From Rhodococcus sp. SGAir0479 (GTDB lineage Bacteria > Actinomycetota > Actinomycetes > Mycobacteriales > Mycobacteriaceae), in the NCBI RefSeq assembly GCF_005484805.1, contig NZ_CP039432.1:2914001-2978000 (forward strand): a DNA stretch of 64,000 nucleotides. The letters run 5' to 3'. Both the position numbers and the translations under genes were made by a program. The number at the start of each line of letters is the position of its first letter. The first letter of the stretch is position 1. Below, piece by piece: positions 20,108 through 29,138 of the stretch. The notes below the pieces were generated by a model, which was not told the origin of the DNA, did no database searches, and saw only the letters and a list, made by a program, of their open reading frames with translations.

Positions 20108-20385
20108 CGACGCTTGCTCTTCCGGTCGTCCTTGATGTGGCCCTTGAACGTCCTGGTCGGTGCAAACTCTCCGAGCTTGTGGCCAACCATCGAATCCGAA
20201 ACGAACACCGGAACGTGCTTGCGTCCATCGTGGACGGCGAACGTGTGACCGATGAAGTCCGGAATGATCGTGGAACGACGGCTCCAGGTCTTGATGACCT
20301 GCTTGGTGCCCTTCTCGTTCTGCACGTCCACCTTCGCAAGGAGGTGGTCATCGACGAACGGGCCCTTCTTCAGGCTGCGTGGCAT
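20104..20385 (-). CDS. rpsS: 30S ribosomal protein uS19
   Basis: 93-residue uS19 of the 30S head. It begins [20 protein letters not shown] and has [28 protein letters not shown]. It lies 18 nt after rplB and overlaps rplV by 4 nt. Confidence 0.98.
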
Positions 20386-20403
20386 CCTTCACTCCCTCCT
20401 TGA

Positions 20404-21237
20404 CTAGCGCTTCTTGCCGGTACGGCGACGACGGACGATGAGCTTGTCGCTCGCCTTGTTCTTACGGGTGCGACCCTCGGGCTTGCCCCAGGGGCTGACG
20501 GGGTGACGACCACCGGAGGTCTTACCCTCACCACCACCGTGCGGGTGGTCGACGGGGTTCATGACCACACCACGGACGGTCGGGCGGACGCCCTTCCAGC
20601 GCATGCGGCCGGCCTTGCCCCAGTTGATGTTCGACTGCTCGGCGTTGCCGACCTCGCCGACGGTGGCGCGGCAGCGCACGTCGACGCGACGGATCTCACC
20701 GGACGGCATACGCAGCGTGGCGTAGGTGCCTTCCTTACCCAGCAGCTGGATGCTGGCACCGGCGGAGCGGGCCATCTTGGCACCGCCGCCCGGACGCAGC
20801 TCCACAGCGTGGATGGTGGTACCGGTGGGGATGTTGCGCAGCGGCAGGTTGTTGCCCGGCTTGATGTCGGCGCCGACGCCGGACTCGACCGGAGCACCCT
20901 GCACCAGGCCCTTGGGGGCGATGATGTAGCGCTTCTCGCCGTCCGCGTAGTGCAGCAGGGCGATACGAGCGGTGCGGTTGGGGTCGTACTCGATGTGAGC
21001 GACCTTGGCCGGCACGCCGTCCTTGTCGTTGCGACGGAAATCGATCAACCGGTAGGCGCGCTTGTGTCCGCCACCCTTGTGACGGGTGGTGATACGACCG
21101 TGGGCGTTACGACCACCGCGACCGTGCAGCGGGCGAACCAGCGACTTCTCGGGCGTCGACCGAGTGATCTCGGCGAAGTCCGAGACGCTCGAGCCGCGAC
21201 GGCCCGGGGTAGTCGGCTTGTACTTACGGATTGCCAT
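20404..21237 (-). CDS. rplB: 50S ribosomal protein uL2
   Basis: 277-residue uL2, which bridges subunits near the peptidyl transferase centre. It begins [20 protein letters not shown]. The C-terminal [23 protein letters not shown] carries the conserved His needed for peptidyl transferase assembly. It lies 40 nt after rplW. Confidence 0.98.
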   Translation of the reverse strand: MAIRKYKPTTPGRRGSSVSDFAEITRSTPEKSLVRPLHGRGGRNAHGRITTRHKGGGHKRAYRLIDFRRNDKDGVPAKVAHIEYDPNRTARIALLHYADGEKRYIIAPKGLVQGAPVESGVGADIKPGNNLPLRNIPTGTTIHAVELRPGGGAKMARSAGASIQLLGKEGTYATLRMPSGEIRRVDVRCRATVGEVGNAEQSNINWGKAGRMRWKGVRPTVRGVVMNPVDHPHGGGEGKTSGGRHPVSPWGKPEGRTRKNKASDKLIVRRRRTGKKR

Positions 21238-21277
21238 GAGTCTTCTCGTCCTCTATATCTCGTCAAGTCCCAGACGC

Positions 21278-21583
21278 TTACGCGACCGGGCCTCCGAAGA
21301 TCTCGATGGGCTTGCTGTCGGCCGAGAGGGTCACGAGCGCGCGCTTGGTGTCCTTGCGCTTGCCGTAACCGAAGCGGGTCCGCTTGCGCTTGCCCTGACG
21401 GTTGGCGGTGTTGACGCTGGTCACCTTCACACCGAAGATCTTCTCGACGGCGATCTTGATCTGCGTCTTGTTCGAGTCCGGGTGCACCAGGAAGGTGTAG
21501 GTGCCTTCCTCGATCAGCCCGTAGGACTTCTCGGAGATGACCGGAGCCAGCAAGATGTCGCGGGGGTCGGCGATGGTGCTCAC
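21278..21583 (-). CDS. rplW: 50S ribosomal protein uL23
   Basis: 101-residue uL23 at the exit port, docking site for trigger factor and SRP. It begins (GTG) [20 protein letters not shown] and ends with the [21 protein letters not shown] extension region. The GTG overlaps the rplD stop (GTGA). Confidence 0.98.
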   Translation of the reverse strand: MSTIADPRDILLAPVISEKSYGLIEEGTYTFLVHPDSNKTQIKIAVEKIFGVKVTSVNTANRQGKRKRTRFGYGKRKDTKRALVTLSADSKPIEIFGGPVA

Positions 21584-22245
21584 TTGCTCTCCTCCTCATT
21601 CTTGGCCGGGCCCGCGATGAAGGTGTTCAGAGCCTCGAGGCTGAACACGACGTCATCGCTGTTGAGCACGTCGTAGGTGTTGAGCTGGTCGGGTGCGATG
21701 GGGTGCACGCCTTCCAGGTTCTGCACGCTCTTCCACGCTGCGATGTCCTCGCGGCCGACGACCAGCAGGAACTTCTTGCGGTCGGAGAGCTCGCCCAGGA
21801 ACGTCTTGGCCGTCTTGGTGGACGGGACCTGCCCGGCGACCAGCTCGGTGATGACGTGGATGCGCTCGCTGCGGGCCCGGTCGGAGAGGGCGCCACGGAG
21901 AGCGGCGGCCTTCATCTTCTTGGGGGTGCGCTGCGAGTAGTCACGCGGCTGCGGGCCGTGGACGGTGCCACCGCCGGCGAACTGCGGCGCACGGGTCGAA
22001 CCCTGGCGCGCGCGGCCGGTGCCCTTCTGGCGGTACGGCTTCTTGCCACCACCGCGGACCTCGCCGCGGGTCTTGGTGGAGTGCGTGCCCTGACGTGCCG
22101 CAGCGAGCTGCGCGACGACGACCTGGTGCATCAGAGCGATGTTCGCGGTCGCGTCGAAGATCTCGGCGGGGAGATCGACGGTGCCGTTGGTCTTGCCGCC
22201 GGCAGCCTTGACGTCGAGGGTCAGCTTGGTTGCGGTCTCGGTCAT
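21580..22245 (-). CDS. rplD: 50S ribosomal protein uL4
   Basis: 221-residue uL4. [26 protein letters not shown] is the internal tunnel-reaching loop that defines the family. In enterobacteria L4 also represses the S10 operon by leader binding; this S10 unit has a long leader, but no E. coli-like target was recognised. Its ATG overlaps the rplC stop (ATGA). Confidence 0.98.
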   Translation of the reverse strand: MTETATKLTLDVKAAGGKTNGTVDLPAEIFDATANIALMHQVVVAQLAAARQGTHSTKTRGEVRGGGKKPYRQKGTGRARQGSTRAPQFAGGGTVHGPQPRDYSQRTPKKMKAAALRGALSDRARSERIHVITELVAGQVPSTKTAKTFLGELSDRKKFLLVVGREDIAAWKSVQNLEGVHPIAPDQLNTYDVLNSDDVVFSLEALNTFIAGPAKNEEESK

Positions 22246-22895
22246 GCCGAAGCACCACCCTTCACTGCGGTCTTGACGATCACGAGGCCGCCCTTGCGGC
22301 CGGGGATCGCACCCTTGATCAGCAGCAGACCGTTCTCGGCGTCCACCTTGTGGACCGAGAGGTTCTGCGTCGTGATGCGGTCGTTGCCCATACGGCCCGA
22401 CATGCGCATGCCCTTGAACACGCGGCCGGGGGTGGCGCAGCCACCGATGGAACCCGGGCGACGGTGGACAGCCTGTGCACCGTGCGAGGCGCCCTGGCCG
22501 GCGAAGCCGTGACGCTTCATGGTGCCGGCGAAGCCCTTGCCCTTGCTGGTGCCGGTGACGTCGACGTATGCGCCGTCCTCGAAGACCTCGGCCGTCAGCT
22601 CCTGGCCCACCTCGTACGCGGAGGCGTCGGCGACGCGGAGCTCGACGATGTGGCGGCGCGGGGTGACGCCGGCCTTGGCGAACTGGCCCGAGGTGGGCTT
22701 GTTCACCTTGCGCGGGTCGATGGCGCCGAACGCCAGCTGCACAGCGCTGTAGCCGTCACGCTCTTCGGTACGGATCTGGGTGACGACGTTCGGCCCGGCC
22801 TTGACGACGGTGACCGGAACGACCCGGTTGTTCTCGTCGAAGACCTGGGTCATGCCGAGCTTGGTGCCCAGGATTCCCTTGATCTGATTAGTCAT
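22242..22895 (-). CDS. rplC: 50S ribosomal protein uL3
   Basis: 217-residue uL3 beginning [37 protein letters not shown] is the central loop near the peptidyl transferase centre. It lies 28 nt after rpsJ. Confidence 0.98.
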   Translation of the reverse strand: MTNQIKGILGTKLGMTQVFDENNRVVPVTVVKAGPNVVTQIRTEERDGYSAVQLAFGAIDPRKVNKPTSGQFAKAGVTPRRHIVELRVADASAYEVGQELTAEVFEDGAYVDVTGTSKGKGFAGTMKRHGFAGQGASHGAQAVHRRPGSIGGCATPGRVFKGMRMSGRMGNDRITTQNLSVHKVDAENGLLLIKGAIPGRKGGLVIVKTAVKGGASA

Positions 22896-22923
22896 TTGAT
22901 ATCTCCGCTGCGTCTTCCCAAGC

Positions 22924-23229
22924 TCACTGGATGTTCACGTCGACGCTGGCCGGAAGGTCGATGCGCATGAGCGCGTCGACCGTCTTCGGCGTCGGGTCGA
23001 GGATGTCGATCAGCCGCTTGTGAGTACGCATCTCGAAGTGCTCGCGCGAGTCCTTGTACTTGTGCGGCGAGCGGATGACGCAGTACACGTTCTTCTCGGT
23101 AGGCAACGGCACCGGGCCGACCACGCGGGCCCCGGTACGGGTCACCGTCTCGACGATCTTGCGCGCTGACGCGTCGATCGCCTCGTGGTCATAGGCCTTG
23201 AGCCTGATGCGGATCTTCTGTCCCGCCAC
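22924..23229 (-). CDS. rpsJ: 30S ribosomal protein uS10
   Basis: 101-residue uS10 (also the NusE antitermination partner). It begins (GTG) [22 protein letters not shown], the standard N-terminus, with AAAAGGA upstream; the frame is open further upstream but not conserved. It is the first gene of the S10 unit and is preceded by a leader of nearly 400 nt. tuf and fusA, which often precede rpsJ, are absent here. Confidence 0.98.
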   Translation of the reverse strand: MAGQKIRIRLKAYDHEAIDASARKIVETVTRTGARVVGPVPLPTEKNVYCVIRSPHKYKDSREHFEMRTHKRLIDILDPTPKTVDALMRIDLPASVDVNIQ

Positions 23230-23620
23230 GCTTGTGTCCTTTTCTTGCCGCGTTTCGTAGCACCCGAACGAGCCGGGAACTACCTCGTCTGCACAGCCCT
23301 CGGCTGAAACACGACTCGAACAACACACTCGCGATCGAGACATCACTCGATCCGCTGCCGCTGTTCATGTGTCATGGTTCTCCGGTCCACGCGGTCGGGC
23401 GTGTCGCCCTCCCGCTCATTCCCCGGCCCCGGAAATCCCTTCCCAGGAGCCGCGGAACCGCACCGGATGCACCCGCTGGGGGCGCAAACGTCGGGTACTG
23501 CTTCCGTCTTGCATCTTCGCCTTGCATCGCCGTGACCAGGCACTTCGTCCCGATGCTCGACGCTTCATCCAGCCCGACTCGGGTCGCAACTGAGCGCGCC
23601 CCGGTCAAGGCAACCCGATC

Positions 23621-23649
23621 AGTATGCCGTAGGGACCCCGAGAGTTCAA
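23621..23649 (-). promoter_or_regulatory. Sigma-A-like promoter for the S10 unit
   Basis: On the minus strand TTGAAC (23644-23649) and CATACT (23621-23626) are separated by exactly 17 nt. The start would lie near 23614, leaving a 5' leader of about 385 nt before the rpsJ GTG. Confidence 0.6.
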
Positions 23650-23711
23650 ATCCCCCGTGCTGTGACGTACGAGGTCAGCGCCCGTGCGCCGTCCGATTGG
23701 CCGCCACCTAA

Positions 23712-23727
23712 CTTACTTGCGAGTAAG
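23712..23727. promoter_or_regulatory. Palindromic candidate operator upstream of DUF4442 gene
   Basis: CTTACT-TGCG-AGTAAG is a perfect 6+6 inverted repeat ending 10 nt before the ATG. It resembles operators of TetR-type lipid regulators in form. It overlaps the ribosome-binding region, so a bound repressor would block initiation. The cognate regulator is unknown. Confidence 0.45.
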
Positions 23728-23737
23728 GTCCGGTGGC

Positions 23738-24226
23738 ATGACGCCCCCGACAACTTCCCCGACCGCCACGTACCACAGTTGGCAACGCTTGCCGCGCAAC
23801 CGTTTCGGTCGCGCGCTCTTCGCTCTCGGCATGTGTGCGCGGGTCCCGTACTTCGCCACGGTGCTGCCGACGGTCACCCACCTGGCGCCCGGACGATGCG
23901 AGGTGACGGCCCCGAAGTGGTGGGGTGTCCACAACCACATCGGCACGTTCCACGCGATCGCCGCGTGCAATCTCGCCGAGATCGCGATGGGCATGCTGGC
24001 CGAGGCGACGGTGCCGCGTACGCACCGATGGATTCCCAAGGCGATGGACGTGCGATACCTCGCGAAGGGCGAGTCCCGGCTGCGTGCGACGGCGGTCCTC
24101 GACGACCTACCGGACTTCGGCGCGATCACCGAGGGCGCCGAGCTCACGATCCCGGTGTCGATCACCGACCGCGCCGGGCTGGAGGTGGTCCACGCCGCCA
24201 TCACCGTCTGGGTCACGCCGGCCTGA
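23738..24226 (+). CDS. DUF4442 hotdog-fold (thioesterase-like) protein
   Basis: 162-residue single hotdog-fold protein of the DUF4442 group, related to acyl-CoA thioesterases. The central helix block (HNHIGTFHAIAACNLAEIAMGML, split around residues 68-90) fits the family's long helix with the Asn/His-Gly entrance. No signal peptide is present, so it is cytoplasmic. ATG at 23738 is chosen because the upstream part is the rpsJ leader and the palindrome ends just before it. Substrate is unknown; acyl-CoA or acyl-ACP hydrolysis is inferred. Confidence 0.75.
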   Translation: MTPPTTSPTATYHSWQRLPRNRFGRALFALGMCARVPYFATVLPTVTHLAPGRCEVTAPKWWGVHNHIGTFHAIAACNLAEIAMGMLAEATVPRTHRWIPKAMDVRYLAKGESRLRATAVLDDLPDFGAITEGAELTIPVSITDRAGLEVVHAAITVWVTPA

Positions 24227-24278
24227 CCGCGCCCTCCCCGTACCGCGGACGCCCTATATATTCGACGCGATCCGGTTG

Positions 24279-24286
24279 TCGTACGA
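24279..24286. promoter_or_regulatory. Possible GntR autoregulatory site
   Basis: TCGTACGA, a perfect 8-nt palindrome inside TTGTCGTACGAATC, lies 72 nt upstream of the GntR gene, a usual position for FCD-type autoregulation. It is short, so weak evidence. Confidence 0.25.
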
Positions 24287-24358
24287 ATCACAGCCGGAGA
24301 TGCCGGCGTACGAACCGCCGCGAAGAAGACGGAACGTGCGCCCGCGAAGGGAGATTCG

Positions 24359-25060
24359 ATGACTCGGCCCACCGCCCGCGACGTCGCCGCGGGCGCGTCC
24401 GGGGCCCTTCGCCGCAGACCACAACTGTCCGACGACGTCGCCGCGCACGTCCGCAACCGGATCATGTCGGGCGACGTGCGGCCCGGTGATTTCGTGCGCC
24501 TCGACGAGACGGCCGCCGAACTCGGGGTGAGCGTCACCCCGGTCCGCGAGGCTCTGCTCACCCTGCGGGGTGAGGGACTTGTCGAACTGGTGCCGCACCG
24601 GGGGTACGTCGTCGCGCCGCTGAGCCGCGACGACGTCCGCGACGTCTTCTGGCTCCAGGGGCGGATCGCCGAGGAGCTGGCCGTGCGGGCGGTGGACCGC
24701 GTCGACGATGCGGCGCTGACCGAGCTGACCGAGATCAACGAGCAGCTGCAGCGGGCCGTCGGACTCGGCGACGCAGCACGGATCGAGCAGCTCGAGTTCG
24801 GGTTCCACCGCGTCGTCAACCGGTTGGCCGGCGCCCGCAAGCTCTCGTGGTTCCTGCTGGGCGCCACCCGCTACACGCCGGCGCAGTTCTACTCGTCGGA
24901 TCGGCAGTGGGGTGACGCGGCGGTGGCGAGTCACACACGGCTTGTGGCGGCCCTCGCCGCGCGGGATCACGCGGCCGTCGCGGCCGAGACCCGGGCGCAC
25001 TTCGACGACGGTGCGAAGCGGCTGGTGCGCCACCTCGAGACGATCGGAATCTGGGACTGA
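24359..25060 (+). CDS. GntR family (FCD/FadR-type) transcriptional regulator
   Basis: 233-residue regulator with an N-terminal winged helix (about 22-88: LSDDVAAHVRNRIMSGDVRPGD, then VSVTPVREALLTLRGEGLVEL) and a C-terminal all-helical FCD domain (about 95-225). FCD domains bind small carboxylates, often through a metal site; candidate His ligands are in FGFHRVVN and VASHTRLV. ATG at 24359 has GAAGGGAG upstream. It may control itself or the adjacent ABC exporter 195 nt downstream; the ligand is unknown. Confidence 0.9.
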   Translation: MTRPTARDVAAGASGALRRRPQLSDDVAAHVRNRIMSGDVRPGDFVRLDETAAELGVSVTPVREALLTLRGEGLVELVPHRGYVVAPLSRDDVRDVFWLQGRIAEELAVRAVDRVDDAALTELTEINEQLQRAVGLGDAARIEQLEFGFHRVVNRLAGARKLSWFLLGATRYTPAQFYSSDRQWGDAAVASHTRLVAALAARDHAAVAAETRAHFDDGAKRLVRHLETIGIWD

Positions 25061-25255
25061 CCAAACGATCGGCCGATTGTCCGGAGCGTCCGCTACCGCG
25101 CCGGAACTGCACTCGGATCCGTCCTCGGCGGCCCTGTCGCGCAGCCCCCGCGGGTAACATCTCCCGCAAGCGGAGGGAATACACGTCGACGGATGGACGC
25201 GTGAACCCCACAGTGGCGGTCAGCCATCCAACCAGGTGAACTAGGCGGAGTGTCG

Positions 25256-26230
25256 ATGCCAATTTTCCAGGACGCAGCCGTGCTCGTCGACGACGTCCAC
25301 AAGTCCTTCGGTGACGTGAAGGCTTTGCAGGGCGTGAGTTTCGAAGCCAAGCGCGGAACGGTTCTGGGCATCCTGGGCCCCAACGGCGCGGGTAAGACGA
25401 CGACCGTCAAGGTCCTCTCCACTCTGCTGCGTCCGGATCGCGGGCGGGCCGTGGTCGCCGGCCACGACGTCGTCACGCACGCCCCGGACGTTCGCCGCTC
25501 GATCATGATGACGGGTCAGTACGCCGCGCTCGACGAGACCCTGTCGGGCCGCGAGAACATCGAACTCTTCGGCCGGCTGATGGGTCTCGACCGCGCCTCC
25601 GCGAAGCAACGCGCGCAGGATCTGCTCACCGAGTTCGATCTGCTCGACACCGGCAAGCGCGCCGTGCGCAGTTACTCCGGCGGCATGCGCCGCCGTATCG
25701 ACATCGCGTGCGGGCTGGTGGTCCGCCCCGAGGTGGTGTTCCTCGACGAGCCGACGACCGGACTCGATCCGCGCAGCCGCCAGGGCGTGTGGGCGCTCGT
25801 CGGCTCGCTCAAGAAGCAGGGCATCACGGTGCTGCTCACCACGCAGTATCTGGAGGAGGCCGACCTGCTCAGCGACAACATCATCGTCATCGACCGCGGC
25901 ACGGTCATCGCCGAGGGCACTGCCGATCAGCTCAAGGAGCGCACCGGCGGGAGCTACTGCGAGATCGTCCCGCTCGATCCGCAAAAGTTGCCGTGGGTGG
26001 TCCACGCGCTGGGCGCTCTCGTGCCGCAGCAGGTGCGCGCCGAGCTCGCGGCCGAGGGCGGCGACCGGGTGTCGGTCCCCGCACCGGACGGCGCCGCGAC
26101 GCTGTCCGAGGCGCTGCGCCGGCTGGACGCCGCGGGCATCGAACTGGCCGACATCGCGCTGCGCCGGCCCTCGCTCGACGACGTCTTCCTGTCGCTGACG
26201 GGCCACGCCGCCCCGGAGGCGTCGCGATGA
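25256..26230 (+). CDS. DrrA-type ABC transporter ATP-binding protein
   Basis: 324-residue ATPase of a drug/lipid exporter (daunorubicin-resistance DrrA family). Walker A GPNGAGKTTT is near residue 44, the signature YSGGMRRR near residue 140, Walker B VVFLDEPTTGLDP near 160, and the H-loop position is replaced by Gln in LLTTQYLEEAD, as is usual in DrrA. The C-terminal ~90 residues form the DrrA regulatory domain ending in RRPSLDDVFLSLTG. ATG at 25256 is preferred over GTG at 25250, which would overlap the GGCGGAG ribosome site. Its stop overlaps the permease start (ATGA). Confidence 0.93.
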   Translation: MPIFQDAAVLVDDVHKSFGDVKALQGVSFEAKRGTVLGILGPNGAGKTTTVKVLSTLLRPDRGRAVVAGHDVVTHAPDVRRSIMMTGQYAALDETLSGRENIELFGRLMGLDRASAKQRAQDLLTEFDLLDTGKRAVRSYSGGMRRRIDIACGLVVRPEVVFLDEPTTGLDPRSRQGVWALVGSLKKQGITVLLTTQYLEEADLLSDNIIVIDRGTVIAEGTADQLKERTGGSYCEIVPLDPQKLPWVVHALGALVPQQVRAELAAEGGDRVSVPAPDGAATLSEALRRLDAAGIELADIALRRPSLDDVFLSLTGHAAPEASR

Positions 26231-27090
26231 CCGCCACTGCCGACAGCGCCGCGAAGCGGATGGCCGTGCCCGGCGCCGCCCAGCATGCCGGCGTCGCCGC
26301 GGCGACCAAGCGCGTCGGATCGCATCGCCGCCCCGACCCCAACGGTCTGCAGCAGTGGGCCGCGCTGACCGGGCGCAGTCTCAAGACGATGGCCAAGCAC
26401 GGGGAACTGGCGGTCGCGATCATCGCGCCGCTGATCTTCACGGTCGGCTTCTACCTGCCGCTGCGGTTCGTGATGAAGCTGCAGGGCATCGACTACGCAC
26501 AGTTCCTGATGCCGATCATCGTCCTCCAGGCGATGGCCTTCACCGCGATCTCGGCGGCGCAGGTGGCGTCGGTCGAGACGCTGCTGGGGCTCACGACCAG
26601 ACTCAAGACGATGCCGGTTGCCGGGCCGGTACCGCTGCTCTCCCGGATGACGCGAGCGTTGGTGCGGTCGATGGTCACGCTGGCGGCCGCGCTCACGTAC
26701 GGCTACGCGATCGGGTTCCGGTTCAGCGCCGGATGGGCGCAGGCCGCGTTGTTCTGTGCGCTGGCACTGTCGATAAGCATTGCCCTGTCACTGGGCGCCG
26801 ACGCGATCGGCACCCTCTCCAAATCCCCCGAGGCGACGGCTCAGGCACTGACCCTCCCCCAGCTCATCCTCGGCATGCTGTCGTGCGGATTCGTTCCCGA
26901 GACCGGTTTCCCCGAGTGGATACGGCCGTTCGTGCGCAATCAGCCGATCTCGCAGTTCTCGTTTGCGATGCGGGACATGGCCGAGGGCGGGATCAGCGGG
27001 TCCACCCTGTTCCCGGCGGTCGCGTGGTGTGTGGGTTTGATGGCGGTGTTCGCACCGTTGGCCGTGTGGGCGAGTATGAGGCGCAAATGA
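26227..27090 (+). CDS. ABC transporter permease (DrrB-like), first
   Basis: 287-residue ABC-2 type permease with about six membrane helices starting at residue ~60 after a cytoplasmic Ala/basic N-terminus. The ABC-2 signature region (GFVPETGFPEWIRPFVRNQPISQF) lies before the last helix. It overlaps the ATPase gene upstream and the second permease downstream by four bases each (ATGA), so the three are translationally coupled. Two different permeases with one ATPase is the DrrABC arrangement of mycobacterial lipid (phthiocerol) exporters; the substrate here is unknown. Confidence 0.9.
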   Translation: MTATADSAAKRMAVPGAAQHAGVAAATKRVGSHRRPDPNGLQQWAALTGRSLKTMAKHGELAVAIIAPLIFTVGFYLPLRFVMKLQGIDYAQFLMPIIVLQAMAFTAISAAQVASVETLLGLTTRLKTMPVAGPVPLLSRMTRALVRSMVTLAAALTYGYAIGFRFSAGWAQAALFCALALSISIALSLGADAIGTLSKSPEATAQALTLPQLILGMLSCGFVPETGFPEWIRPFVRNQPISQFSFAMRDMAEGGISGSTLFPAVAWCVGLMAVFAPLAVWASMRRK

Positions 27091-27959
27091 GCAACGTTCC
27101 CCCCAGCACCGTGACGTCGACGCAGCCCGCGCAGGCCGGCACCGGCACGATCGGGTTCCCCCCACCCGATCAGACCTGGCCGGAATCCTCGGCGAAAGCG
27201 CTGTGGGTCCACAGCACCGTGCAGTGCAAGCGGCTCCTGACGCGGTGGGCCCGGGACCCGTCGACGATGATCCAGGCGCTGCTGTACCCGGCCCTGACCT
27301 TGGTGATGTTCCGGATCGTCATCGGCAACACCGTCACGGCGGCGACGGGCCGGCCCGCGGTCTACGGCCAGGTCCCGATGATCATCCTCGTCGGCGCCAT
27401 GTTCGGCTCGATCGTCAGCGCCGTCGGGCTCCGCGTGGAACGCAAGACAGGCCTGCTGTCGCGGTTCTGGACCCTGCCGATCCATCGGGCGGCCGGTCTC
27501 GTCGGCCGGATGATGGCGGAGGCGGTCCGGGTGCTCGCGACGACGATCGTGATCCTGGTGGTCGGCATCTTCCTCGGTTTCCGGCTGACGCAGGGTCTGT
27601 TGCCGAGCCTGTTCCTGCTGATCCTGCCGGTCATCTTCGGCATGGGTTTCGCGATGATGGTCACGGCGCTCGCGACCGTGTCCGGCGACGCCCCGCTGGT
27701 GGAACTCGTCTCGATCGGGTGCACACTGCTGATGTTCTTCAACTCCGGGTTCGTGCCCGTGATGGCGTATCCCGAGTGGTTGCAGCCGGTGGTCTCGGCC
27801 CAGCCCATGTCGTGTGCGATCGACGCGATGCGCGGGTTGGCAGTCGGCGGGCCGGTGCTCGAACCCGTCCTGAAGACCCTCGCGTGGTCGTTCGGGATGA
27901 TGGCGGTCTTCGTCTACCCGGCGATCCGCGGTTACCGCCACGCCGCCGCGACCGGCTAG
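27087..27959 (+). CDS. ABC transporter permease (DrrC-like), second
   Basis: 290-residue ABC-2 type permease, about six membrane helices, homologous to the upstream permease (NSGFVPVMAYPEWLQPVVSAQPMS corresponds to its signature region). A Pro/Thr-rich cytoplasmic N-terminus of ~40 residues precedes the first helix. It pairs with the first permease as a heterodimer. It ends 138 nt before the lipase gene. Confidence 0.9.
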   Translation: MSNVPPSTVTSTQPAQAGTGTIGFPPPDQTWPESSAKALWVHSTVQCKRLLTRWARDPSTMIQALLYPALTLVMFRIVIGNTVTAATGRPAVYGQVPMIILVGAMFGSIVSAVGLRVERKTGLLSRFWTLPIHRAAGLVGRMMAEAVRVLATTIVILVVGIFLGFRLTQGLLPSLFLLILPVIFGMGFAMMVTALATVSGDAPLVELVSIGCTLLMFFNSGFVPVMAYPEWLQPVVSAQPMSCAIDAMRGLAVGGPVLEPVLKTLAWSFGMMAVFVYPAIRGYRHAAATG

Positions 27960-28097
27960 CGGAGGCCGCGACTTTCCCGACCGTCCAACCCGATTGCGCC
28001 CCTGCGTAGCCGTCCTTTCACCTGCGTCTGGTATTCAATTCCTCGAGGAACTCTCGTTTCCTCTTCTCCCCCTGCGCGCTCGTTTGGAACTCACCGC

Positions 28098-29051
28098 ATG
28101 CCTCGTTCACTCCGCCGGGTCGCCGGCACACTCACCGCTGCCGTCGCGGTCGCTCTCGGCTCCCTCGGGGTCGGGACGGCCACCGCAACCGCCGACACTC
28201 CCGCAGGCAGCGTCGGACTACCGTCGCCCATCGCGGACGTTCTGCCCGGGGCCGACCCGGCGGGCGCCAACGACTGGTCGTGCACGCCCGGTCCCCGGCA
28301 CCCTCGGCCCGTGGTCCTCGTCCACGGCACCGGGATGAGCATGTCGATGAGCTGGAATGCTCTCGCACCGGCGCTGCGCCAGGAGGGCTACTGCGTGTTC
28401 GCCCTCAACTACGGCGCGTCGACGCGGTCGTGGGGTACGGGTGACATCCGCACCTCGGCACGGGAGCTCGCGACGTTCGTCGACACCGTCCGGTTCCGGA
28501 CGGGCGCTGCCCAGGTCGACCTCGTCGGCCATTCGCAGGGCGGCACCGTCGCTCGCCAGTATCTGCGGTTCGCGGGCGGAGCGAACGCCTCCGATCCGGG
28601 CCGTAGCGCGGTCCGCAACGTGGTCATGCTCGGTCCCACCACGCACGGCACCACGTTCAACGGCACCCAGCAGTGGGTCGACATGCTCACCTCGCTGCGG
28701 ATCACGGACGAGGCGACGAATGAGCGGATCGCGGCCGCGACCGTCGGTCTGGCGTCCTACCAACAGCTGACGGGGTCACGGTTCCTCGCGGAACTCAACG
28801 CCGGGGGTGAGACGATACCGGGAATCGGGTACACCGTGATCGCGTCGCAGAACGACGACATCGTCACCCCGCCGGCCGGCGCCTTCCTCGTGCCCGGACC
28901 GGGCGCGGCGGTGCGCAACGAGTGGGTGCAGGACACGTGCCCGGGCGCCGTCGTCAAGCACGTCGGCCTCCTCGACGATCCCCGGTCGATCTACCTGGTG
29001 CAGTCGGCTCTGGATCCGGCGTACCGCACACGCACCCTCGCTCCCTGCTGA
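28098..29051 (+). CDS. Secreted alpha/beta hydrolase (lipase/esterase)
   Basis: 317-residue exported hydrolase. Residues 1-32 are a Sec-type signal peptide with basic start, Ala/Leu/Gly core and an ATATA cleavage region. VVLVHGTG (about 72-79) forms the oxyanion-hole strand, GHSQGG (144-149) the nucleophile elbow with Ser146, NDDIVTP the likely Asp region and KHVGLLDD the catalytic His. The layout matches secreted class 2/EstA-like lipases of actinobacteria. Two pairs of Cys may form disulfides. No strong ribosome site precedes ATG 28098. A perfect terminator hairpin follows. It could act on lipids of the cell envelope or medium; substrate not readable. Confidence 0.9.
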   Translation: MPRSLRRVAGTLTAAVAVALGSLGVGTATATADTPAGSVGLPSPIADVLPGADPAGANDWSCTPGPRHPRPVVLVHGTGMSMSMSWNALAPALRQEGYCVFALNYGASTRSWGTGDIRTSARELATFVDTVRFRTGAAQVDLVGHSQGGTVARQYLRFAGGANASDPGRSAVRNVVMLGPTTHGTTFNGTQQWVDMLTSLRITDEATNERIAAATVGLASYQQLTGSRFLAELNAGGETIPGIGYTVIASQNDDIVTPPAGAFLVPGPGAAVRNEWVQDTCPGAVVKHVGLLDDPRSIYLVQSALDPAYRTRTLAPC

Positions 29052-29070
29052 CCGAGCCGGGCACCGACAC

Positions 29071-29110
29071 CGACGACGGCCGTTCCTCCCGAGAGGAACG
29101 GCCGTCGTCG
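29071..29110. terminator. Bidirectional terminator between lipase and NRPS genes
   Basis: An 18-bp perfect stem (29071-29088 with 29093-29110; CGACGACGGCCGTTCCTC and its complement) with loop CCGA lies between the convergent lipase gene and the last NRPS gene, 28 nt past the NRPS stop. No T-tract on either side. Confidence 0.8.
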
Positions 29111-29138
29111 TGTCACGGTTCGACGGAACCGCTTCGGA

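Larger units (their letters stand above)
23230..23737. other. rpsJ / DUF4442 divergent intergenic region
   Basis: 508 nt with no convincing gene. It holds the rpsJ promoter (23621-23649), an S10 leader of about 385 nt, and on the other side a palindrome directly before the DUF4442 start. Small open frames across it have no family-like sequence. Confidence 0.7.

Noticed and set aside
23232-23711. 159-residue rightward frame in the S10 leader region
   Set aside because: No family-like sequence, poor start context, and it lies across the rpsJ promoter and leader.
25250-25255. GTG at 25250 as start of the DrrA-type gene
   Set aside because: It overlaps the GGCGGAG ribosome site; ATG at 25256 has proper spacing.
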